From an uncultured SAR324 cluster bacterium (GTDB lineage Bacteria; SAR324; NAC60-12), in assembly GCA_902562015.1 (NCBI GenBank), contig CACERX010000060.1:1-6016 (forward strand): DNA of 6,016 bases. Reading direction: 5' to 3'. The position numbers and the translations under genes are program-made. Of this stretch, positions 1 through 4,923 are shown piece by piece. The notes below the pieces were generated by a model, which did no database searches, had not been told where the DNA came from, and worked only from the letters and a program-made list of their open reading frames with translations. The number at the start of each line of letters is the position of its first letter. The first letter of the stretch is position 1.

Positions 1-1371
1 TTGTCAGCATTTATGCCAGCACTCGGCTTTAACTTGTCTGATCAGGAAATTCAATACCTGATCTCATATCTCCGTTCACTAAATCTGCAAAATCATAAAG
101 AAGGTGCATTGTTAGAGATGCACCATTCCAGTCAGTTGAAGCGTCTTGTTTTATCAATGCATCCTGAGTGGAATAATTTTAATCAGTTTTCTTCATTTCT
201 TCAGCCGGTTGTTTTTAAAGGAACTGGTGCTGGAAATAGTTTTAATTATTTTTTCAGCCAGTCAATGCATTTTGATATAAATAATTTGCGGGAATCTATT
301 TTACTTGCTCACCAGCAGGATGTTGGAAACAGTTCAGGGAATCAGAGAATAGGTGGATTTTTTCCACATGCAATAAGTCTGGGAGACTTTAATAGCGATG
401 GATACACAGATTTTGCTATACCGGCGTCTGCATCACAAACAGTAACGGTTTTAATTGCAGGTGACTCTGGAAACATTATTTCGAACCGTCACCTTCATGT
501 TGGAGAAGGACCGACATGGGTTACAAGTACTGATCTGAACCAGGATGGGAATCTTGATTTGGTAACAACAAATACTGGAGGTGGAAGTTTGAGTTTATAT
601 TATGGCAACGGCAAGGGAGATTTTAATGGTCGTATGGATATAGAGGATATACATGGTCCATCTTGCGTTGTTGCAGGAGACTTTAACAATGATGGAATTA
701 ATGATCTTGCCGTAGCACAGGCAGGAATTTCTAAAGTGGTAGTTTTAACTAATGATTCTACAGGCTTGCCGAAAAAATCTTATACAGTTGATGTGGAAAG
801 AGGACCGCACATTATGGATGGAGTCGACCTGAATATGGATGGAATTACTGATCTTGTGGTCGGAAGTTTGGGTTCACATACTTTATCAGTTATGCTTGCA
901 AAAGGTGATGGCAAATTTAAGAAGGCAAATCTTGTTAAGACGGGCCGCTTCCCACATTACCGTACATATGGGGATTGGAATGGAGACGGTAATCTTGATC
1001 TTGCTGTTGTAGTCGCAGGAGAAGAATCAATTGAAATATACAAGGGAGACGGACTTGGAAACTTCAAAATGCTTTCCAGACATGAAACCGGAGTTAATCC
1101 ACATGGACTGACCAGTGGAGATTTCGACAAAGATGGCAACTTAGATCTAGCAGTTTCTAACCGTACCTCTGGCGGCATAACAATATTCCTGGGAAAAGGA
1201 AATGGTGATTTTGAGAATACTTCTTCCATATACACAGGCAACGACGGAATAGCTATAGCGAATGGAGATTTTGACGGTGATGGTACTATTGACCTTGCAA
1301 TGGTATCTGCAAGTTCACATTCATTACTCTTTTATAGAGGGGATGGAAAAGGAGGTTTCAATCCCTGGTAA
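1..1371 (+). CDS. Cytochrome c C-terminal segment fused to a seven-repeat VCBS/FG-GAP propeller (5' partial)
   Basis: The gene runs in from upstream: the TTG at base 1 is most likely an internal Leu codon, so the true start, any signal peptide and the CXXCH haem site are not visible. Residues 2-28 (SAFMPALGF.LSDQEIQYLISYLRSL) match the end of a class I cytochrome c fold, where the Met of MPA is normally the axial haem ligand. Residues 30-120 are a linker I cannot assign. Residues 121-456 carry seven VCBS/FG-GAP repeats with the calcium loop D-x-[ND]-x-D-G-x-x-D starting at residues 129, 178, 227, 276, 325, 374 and 423, exactly 49 apart, each followed by a hydrophobic strand and usually a G-x-G-x-F turn. 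Seven repeats fit a closed seven-bladed beta-propeller. By family it should be an exported haem protein whose propeller binds a ligand or partner. Substrate and partner are unknown. It ends at a TAA 117 nt before the next gene and is probably a separate transcription unit. Confidence 0.85.
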   Translation: MSAFMPALGFNLSDQEIQYLISYLRSLNLQNHKEGALLEMHHSSQLKRLVLSMHPEWNNFNQFSSFLQPVVFKGTGAGNSFNYFFSQSMHFDINNLRESILLAHQQDVGNSSGNQRIGGFFPHAISLGDFNSDGYTDFAIPASASQTVTVLIAGDSGNIISNRHLHVGEGPTWVTSTDLNQDGNLDLVTTNTGGGSLSLYYGNGKGDFNGRMDIEDIHGPSCVVAGDFNNDGINDLAVAQAGISKVVVLTNDSTGLPKKSYTVDVERGPHIMDGVDLNMDGITDLVVGSLGSHTLSVMLAKGDGKFKKANLVKTGRFPHYRTYGDWNGDGNLDLAVVVAGEESIEIYKGDGLGNFKMLSRHETGVNPHGLTSGDFDKDGNLDLAVSNRTSGGITIFLGKGNGDFENTSSIYTGNDGIAIANGDFDGDGTIDLAMVSASSHSLLFYRGDGKGGFNPW

Positions 1372-1381
1372 AACCTTTTTT
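1349..1381 (+). terminator. Weak intrinsic terminator candidate overlapping the stop codon
   Basis: AGGTTT (1353-1358) pairs perfectly with AAACCT (1371-1376). Two G-T pairs and two A-T pairs can extend the stem outward to 1349/1380. A run of six T follows from 1376 to 1381. The 12-nt loop contains the TAA stop of the propeller gene. The stem is AT-rich, the loop is large and part of the T-run is used in the extended stem, so termination may be inefficient. Confidence 0.35.
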
Positions 1382-1406
1382 AGAAATTTTTAACAACATG
1401 TATGAA

Positions 1407-1423
1407 TTGGCACTAGCCTTTCA
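1407..1423 (+). promoter_or_regulatory. Candidate sigma-54 (RpoN) promoter for the ferredoxin operon
   Basis: TTGGCACTAGCCTTTCA aligns without gaps to the sigma-54 consensus YTGGCACGrNNNTTGCW. It matches 12 of the 14 specified positions, including TGGCAC at -24 and correct spacing to the -12 element. The two mismatches are T for the G after GGCAC, and T for G in the -12 TTGC, the second of which is a conserved base. Transcription would begin near 1434, giving a leader of about 55 nt. The same bases can be read as a sigma-70 promoter: TTGGCA (1407-1412), an 18-nt spacer and TAAAAT (1431-1436). Either way, the gap between the propeller gene and the operon looks like a promoter region. Confidence 0.4.
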
Positions 1424-1474
1424 AGTAATCTAAAATAACTTCAATTAAAAATGATAAAACTAACCTGCGATTGT

Positions 1475-1483
1475 AAAAGGAGG
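1475..1483 (+). promoter_or_regulatory. Strong ribosome binding site fixing the ferredoxin start
   Basis: AAAAGGAGG lies 5 nt before ATG 1489. A TTG at 1486 is in frame but only 2 nt from the Shine-Dalgarno core, so ATG 1489 is the better start and the protein is 658 residues. It is the clearest ribosome binding site in the window. Confidence 0.85.
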
Positions 1484-1488
1484 ATTTG

Positions 1489-3465
1489 ATGCAATCTAAG
1501 AATTGGGGGGCATTCCTCTGTGACTGCCGTTCAACTCTAAATGTTGACCAGAAAAAAATTGAGGCATCTTTTCCTCTTTTTAAAGTTGCAACTAGCCCCG
1601 AGGAAGAAATTGATACCTTTGCTAATGAAGCTGAAAATGAGGACATTGAGCATGTTCTCGTTGGATGCTGTGCCGAACCAGCAATATTTGAGCAGGCATT
1701 GTCAGGAAAAACACTTCACTTCTTAGATCTGAAGGGTAAGTGTTTCGCCCCTCATTCAGACTCTGAACAGTCACACCTCAAAGCATTGAAATTAATTCAA
1801 GCCGAAATCCGTGCGTCCAATATTAGAACTCATAATAAAGTGCCGAATAACCCTTTGAGAGTTGGTAAAAAAATCGTTATATATACTGAATTTTCAGAAG
1901 GTGTGAAAATGGCGGAGAAGTTAGGAGACTTATTTTCTGAAGGACAAGCAGGTTTGACTTTTTGTATTGCTCCGGAAACTGAAGGCATGGACAATTCACC
2001 ACTAACTGATAAGCGTGTTTCGCTGGTTTCAGTAGATGGGCGCCTGGGTAATTTGCGCATTACACTAGAGCCTGAAACATTGTCTGATGGTAAATCACAA
2101 AAGCGATATGAAATCAAAGCAGATCAGCTGGTTGTTTTGACAAAAACAATACCTGAAGGAATCAAAAGGAGGACCGGAGTTCACTTAGTTTCCAGTACAG
2201 ATGATGAAATTCTGGAAGAAACTGCAGGTCAGATACGTGATCTTGTGGGTTACTTCCACAAACCGGAGCATGTTATTTATAATCAGGATATTTGCGCTGG
2301 TGGCGACAAAGGGATCGAAACATGTGGAAGATGCATTAAATTTTGTCCATATGACTCAATTTCAAGACAGACTGAAAATTCTTTACGAATTGAGGTTGAT
2401 CATCTTAGTTGTGAAGGCTGTGGAGCATGCGTTTCAGCCTGTCCCACCTCGGCACTTCAATATACAGAACCAGCACCTCAGGAGATATATGCACGAATTG
2501 CGGAAATGCTATCTTCTTCAAAAAGAGAAAATACTGCAAATGATCCTCCAGTAATACTATTTCACTGCGAAGAAATGGGAAGCAAGGTTCTGCAAACCGC
2601 AGGGGAAAAACCTTATATGTATTCACATGCAGTGTTACCTATCGAAGTACCATGTCTTCGCTATGTTTCTGAATCAAATATGCTTGCGGCTTTTTCACTT
2701 GGAGCTGCAGGCGTAGGACTTCTTGGATGCGAGAATTGTCCTAACGGTGAACGTGAGCTGCTCTATCAAAAATATGAATTAACTCAGTTAATTCTAAAGC
2801 ATTTTGAATTGGGACAGGAGAGGGTTGCTATAATGACTGCCCAGGAAGGTATGGAAGAAAATGCGGTTAATACGCTAAATCAATTTGTTTCAAAATTAAG
2901 CAAACCTAAACTTATAGCCCAATGGAATATACCTAACCAAATTGGGAATCGTGAAATCCTAACAGAAGTTATTAGAGACTTAATTGAACAAACCTCCAAT
3001 GAACCCGGAAGTATCGAAACAGCAAAGGAATTGCCATTTGCATATGCTGAAGTTAATGAATCAGGATGTACGCTGTGTCGCTCATGCGCAAATGTGTGTC
3101 CATCAAATGCGTTTAAGTTTGAAGAGGAAAATAACAGTCTGCATTTTAAGCATATCAACTGTGTAGGATGTGGACTTTGTGAACAGCTCTGTCCTGAAAA
3201 AGTTATTTCACTCAAGAGAGAATTGCATCTTGACAAAATCTCACTGGACTATATAAGAGTTGCAGAAGATGAGATGGTTTCCTGCGAGAAATGCAAAAAG
3301 CCTTATATAAGCCGCAGAGCACTGGAGGCAATCGAGAACAAGATTTTGGAGGTTGAATCTCTTCAGTCAACATTTTCTGGAAATCGCGAGAACATCCTTA
3401 AAATGTGTCCTGACTGTCGTACAGTAACGGCAATGCAGGAGGTAGATAAAGGCTGGGTTCCATGA
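1489..3465 (+). CDS. Multi-cluster 4Fe-4S ferredoxin with HdrA-like N-terminus and MvhD-like domain, molybdoenzyme-associated
   Basis: The 658-residue protein is predicted cytoplasmic: no signal peptide or membrane segment is visible. Residues 5-70 (WGAFLCDC, later VLVGCCAEP.IFEQ) resemble the N-terminal part of HdrA, but no FAD-binding GxGxxG motif is evident. Residues 269-318 form a first ferredoxin pair: C269-x9-C279-x2-C282-x3-C286-P, with an unusually long first spacing, then C308/C311/C314/C318. Residues 355-455 resemble MvhD/FrhD-type delta subunits (VPCLRY, then AFSLGAAGVGLLGCENC, with C360, C389, C414 and C417). Residues 527-568 form a second classic pair: C527/C530/C533/C537 and C558/C561/C564/C568. 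The tail has CxxC pairs at 599/602 and 640/643, possibly a zinc or rubredoxin-like site. Up to four [4Fe-4S] clusters are expected. From memory, similar proteins neighbour TorD chaperones in proteobacterial formate dehydrogenase clusters, so a role in electron transfer or maturation there is inferred. It is the first gene of a tight operon, ending 1 nt before the next gene. The Fe-S assignment is firm and the enzyme partner is not. Confidence 0.85.
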   Translation: MQSKNWGAFLCDCRSTLNVDQKKIEASFPLFKVATSPEEEIDTFANEAENEDIEHVLVGCCAEPAIFEQALSGKTLHFLDLKGKCFAPHSDSEQSHLKALKLIQAEIRASNIRTHNKVPNNPLRVGKKIVIYTEFSEGVKMAEKLGDLFSEGQAGLTFCIAPETEGMDNSPLTDKRVSLVSVDGRLGNLRITLEPETLSDGKSQKRYEIKADQLVVLTKTIPEGIKRRTGVHLVSSTDDEILEETAGQIRDLVGYFHKPEHVIYNQDICAGGDKGIETCGRCIKFCPYDSISRQTENSLRIEVDHLSCEGCGACVSACPTSALQYTEPAPQEIYARIAEMLSSSKRENTANDPPVILFHCEEMGSKVLQTAGEKPYMYSHAVLPIEVPCLRYVSESNMLAAFSLGAAGVGLLGCENCPNGERELLYQKYELTQLILKHFELGQERVAIMTAQEGMEENAVNTLNQFVSKLSKPKLIAQWNIPNQIGNREILTEVIRDLIEQTSNEPGSIETAKELPFAYAEVNESGCTLCRSCANVCPSNAFKFEEENNSLHFKHINCVGCGLCEQLCPEKVISLKRELHLDKISLDYIRVAEDEMVSCEKCKKPYISRRALEAIENKILEVESLQSTFSGNRENILKMCPDCRTVTAMQEVDKGWVP

Positions 3466-3466
3466 T

Positions 3467-3910
3467 ATGAACAAAGTATCAAGAAGAAGTCGTGATAAAA
3501 AACGCAAAAAAAGCAAGAACAAGGAGTTCATGGATGCTGCACTTGATGCATTTGTTAGAGACCAGTCTCTGCAAAAATGGAATGAGGTGCAAGGGTTGAA
3601 AGCAGGTGCTGAAATTGACCAAAAAGAGGCTGTAAAATCTTCTTCTGAATTTTTTGAAAAAGGTCAATATCGCCAAATATGGCAGCGTTGGTGGCAGAAT
3701 GAGGTAATAGGAAAAATAGATGATAATCATGAACACTTGTACTCTAAGATAGAAAATGCTGTACGTAGTTCTGTTTTGGAGGAGCGTGAACTAAGAAGTC
3801 AGCATCCGGACTCACTACTGGAAGACAGTTTTGAATATAAAGAGTTTATTGCTAGACAGATGAATCATCTTCTGCATGAAGCCGGAGGAGATATTGAAGA
3901 AGACATCTAA
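3467..3910 (+). CDS. Small charged protein of unknown function between ferredoxin and TorD chaperone
   Basis: I do not recognise this 147-residue protein. It has a very basic N-terminus (residues 5-19, mostly Arg/Lys), a predicted helical middle with a Trp-rich patch IWQRWW (71-76), and a mixed-charge C-terminal part ending in an acidic tail (GDIEEDI). There is no signal peptide, membrane segment, Cys cluster or metal-binding motif. It starts 1 nt after the ferredoxin stop and ends 12 nt before the TorD gene, so translational coupling is likely. No Shine-Dalgarno sits close to ATG 3467: AGGAGGT at 3437-3443 is 23 nt away. An in-frame ATG at 3530 (Met22) has AAGGAG at 3521-3526, but with only 3 nt spacing. 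Starting there would remove the basic segment. Comparable formate dehydrogenase clusters carry small DUF3305/DUF3306 genes in this slot. I see only positional resemblance, plus a basic start reminiscent of DUF3306. A helper role in maturation or complex assembly is inferred from context. Confidence 0.75.
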   Translation: MNKVSRRSRDKKRKKSKNKEFMDAALDAFVRDQSLQKWNEVQGLKAGAEIDQKEAVKSSSEFFEKGQYRQIWQRWWQNEVIGKIDDNHEHLYSKIENAVRSSVLEERELRSQHPDSLLEDSFEYKEFIARQMNHLLHEAGGDIEEDI

Positions 3911-3922
3911 AATATTATAGCT

Positions 3923-4660
3923 ATGAAAGGAGACAGGGAACTAGCATATCTGCGCCAAAAGTATTATGGAATGTTCGTAAAAATGTTCTGGAAAGAACCT
4001 GATATGGAGTTTCTTCTATCCCTTCTGGATGGAATTGCAGATCGTGTGAAAGGATCAGCACAGATATCTCCACTGATGTCTGAAGGCTGGAAGGATATAA
4101 GGCATTACCTTGAACAAAAAGGTGCAGTTGAAGTTGAATATGAGTTCGTGCAATTGTTCCTTGGACCTCACCAACCAGATATTATGCCTTATGAATCTTA
4201 TTATCTATCAGGAAGATTCTTTCAAGCCCCCCTTGCAGCAGTCAGGGGGTTTATGAGGGAGGTTGGACTTGAAAAAAAAGAAGGACAACTGCCTGAACCT
4301 GAAGACACGCTTGGATTTGAACTTGAAATTATGAATTGGATGATCAGCAAGCAGACAAGCTCTGATGATTCTGATATAGAAGAAAAATGGCTTGATCTGC
4401 AAGCCCGTTTTTTAAAAGAACACCTTCTGGTTTGGGGTCCTGAATGCGCCCAAGATATCGAAGCAGCACCACATGCAGTGTTTTACAAGGGGACAGGTAA
4501 ATTGCTTAGGGGATTCCTTGAGTTTGAAAAACAACTCTTCCATGACTTGGGACCAGAAAAGATAGAATCGCTCGAAACTCTCCGAAAAAGATACGGAAGC
4601 AGAAAAGAATGGAAAGGGCCATTATTTGAGGCAGTTCCCGAAAAAAAAGCTGATTCCTGA
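3923..4660 (+). CDS. TorD/DmsD-family molybdoenzyme chaperone
   Basis: This is a cytoplasmic, all-helical chaperone of 245 residues, slightly longer than typical TorD members. By family it binds the Tat signal peptide or apo-form of a molybdopterin oxidoreductase and prevents export before cofactor loading. Family landmarks are in order: YEFVQLFLGPHQPDIMPYESYY (73-94, the 'E..LF.G....P..S.Y' block), PEPEDTLGFELEIMNWM (124-140, the PEDH-type hinge followed by EL.FM), FLKEHLLVWGPE (163-174) and FYKGTGKLLRGFLEFE (188-203). Thr replaces the usual His of the hinge motif. The start is uncertain: ATG 3923 has no upstream Shine-Dalgarno, while AAAGGAG (3926-3932) lies just inside the frame. Coupled translation from the gene 12 nt upstream would explain this. 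ATG 3971 (Met17) is an alternative but also lacks a clear site. Third gene of the operon with the ferredoxin. The client is not in the window, and formate dehydrogenase is the best guess. Confidence 0.85.
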   Translation: MKGDRELAYLRQKYYGMFVKMFWKEPDMEFLLSLLDGIADRVKGSAQISPLMSEGWKDIRHYLEQKGAVEVEYEFVQLFLGPHQPDIMPYESYYLSGRFFQAPLAAVRGFMREVGLEKKEGQLPEPEDTLGFELEIMNWMISKQTSSDDSDIEEKWLDLQARFLKEHLLVWGPECAQDIEAAPHAVFYKGTGKLLRGFLEFEKQLFHDLGPEKIESLETLRKRYGSRKEWKGPLFEAVPEKKADS

Positions 4661-4709
4661 ATATAAACACTTAATTTGACTTAATTCTTCAAATTCCCAC
4701 ATATTTGAG

Positions 4710-4738
4710 TTGACTGAAATTTACGGGTTAACTGTACT
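4710..4738 (+). promoter_or_regulatory. Possible sigma-70 promoter upstream of moeA
   Basis: TTGACT (4710-4715, five of six consensus bases) is separated by 17 nt from TGTACT (4733-4738, four of six). Spacing is ideal but the -10 is mediocre. It competes with the extended -10 further downstream as the moeA promoter. Confidence 0.3.
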
Positions 4739-4785
4739 AGGTTTTTTCTCCCAATTACTCTACAAAACATTTCTTATTCATAGTG

Positions 4786-4794
4786 TGCTATCCT
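4786..4794 (+). promoter_or_regulatory. Possible extended -10 promoter element
   Basis: TGCTATCCT fits the extended -10 form TGnTAnnnT. An overlapping TATAAC follows at 4794-4799. No good -35 lies 17 nt upstream. Transcription would start near 4801, inside the palindrome at 4800-4814, leaving a leader of about 120 nt before moeA. Confidence 0.3.
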
Positions 4795-4799
4795 ATAAC

Positions 4800-4814
4800 A
4801 CTCGCATTGTGAGT
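4800..4814. repeat. Near-perfect 15-bp palindrome, candidate operator
   Basis: ACTCGCATTGTGAGT is symmetric about T4807. Six of seven base pairs match, and the seventh (G4804/T4810) is a wobble pair. It lies directly downstream of the extended -10 element, a position where a bound repressor could block initiation. As RNA it could form a short 3-nt-loop hairpin. I do not recognise it as a known CRP, FNR or ModE site. Confidence 0.35.
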
Positions 4815-4820
4815 TAAGAA

Positions 4821-4874
4821 ATGAAAGTGCCATTTGCTTTTTTAATGATACTAGGAAGGATTCTCAGAGATTAG
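4821..4874 (+). CDS. Possible 17-residue leader peptide ORF (speculative)
   Basis: ATG 4821 opens a frame of 17 codons ending in TAG, encoding a mostly hydrophobic peptide beginning MKVPFAFLMILG. Only a poor Shine-Dalgarno precedes it. It begins just after the palindrome. It may be chance, and there is no independent sign of selection. Confidence 0.15.
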   Translation: MKVPFAFLMILGRILRD

Positions 4875-4884
4875 GTTTTAATTT

Positions 4885-4923
4885 ATGAATAAAAAAGGGG
4901 CTTTTATGTATCCAGGTAAATGA
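4885..4923 (+). CDS. Possible 12-residue leader ORF overlapping the moeA start
   Basis: ATG 4885 opens a 12-codon frame (MNKKGAFMYPGK) that stops at TGA 4921-4923. The stop overlaps the moeA ATG at 4920 in the ATGA arrangement typical of translational coupling. TTAGG at 4871-4875 could serve as a weak ribosome site. A second in-frame ATG (4906) follows AAGGGG at 4895-4900 with 5-nt spacing. It may instead be chance in AT-rich DNA. Confidence 0.25.
   Translation: MNKKGAFMYPGK

Larger units (their letters stand above)
4661..4919 (+). other. 259-nt noncoding leader between the chaperone gene and moeA
   Basis: The stretch is AT-rich and has no long ORF on either strand. It contains two TTGACT boxes (4676-4681 and 4710-4715), a T-run (4742-4747), an extended -10-like element (4786-4794), a palindrome (4800-4814) and two tiny ORFs (4821-4874 and 4885-4923). 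No convincing hairpin plus T-run terminator follows the chaperone gene. AGTTGAC (4708-4714) can pair with GTTAACT (4727-4733), but the T-run begins 8 nt further on. Read-through into moeA is therefore possible alongside its own promoter. Confidence 0.6.

Noticed and set aside
957..1241. 94-codon minus-strand frame opposite the propeller repeats
   Set aside because: It lies wholly opposite a well-supported repeat protein, its Ser/Pro-rich product mirrors the repeat codons, and it shows no family motif.
2201..2554. 117-codon + frame inside the ferredoxin gene
   Set aside because: It is an out-of-frame shadow of the first ferredoxin pair, with no coherent domain, while the main frame has clear Cys motifs throughout.
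2880..3236. 118-codon minus-strand frame opposite the second ferredoxin pair
   Set aside because: Its Cys and His residues come from antisense of the Fe-S motifs. There is no upstream ribosome site or known family.
3462..3470. ATG at 3462 overlapping the ferredoxin stop as start of the next gene
   Set aside because: That frame reads ATG ATA TGA and stops at once. ATG 3467 is the workable start.
4708..4747. Hairpin plus T-run as a terminator after the chaperone gene
   Set aside because: The 7-bp stem (4708-4714 with 4727-4733) includes a G-T pair and a 12-nt loop. The T-run starts 8 nt after the stem, so it does not fit an intrinsic terminator.
4661..4919. Moco or Tuco riboswitch upstream of moeA
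   Set aside because: The position would be suitable, but the stretch is AT-rich and I could not find the GC-rich multi-stem core expected of that RNA. A covariance-model search would settle it.
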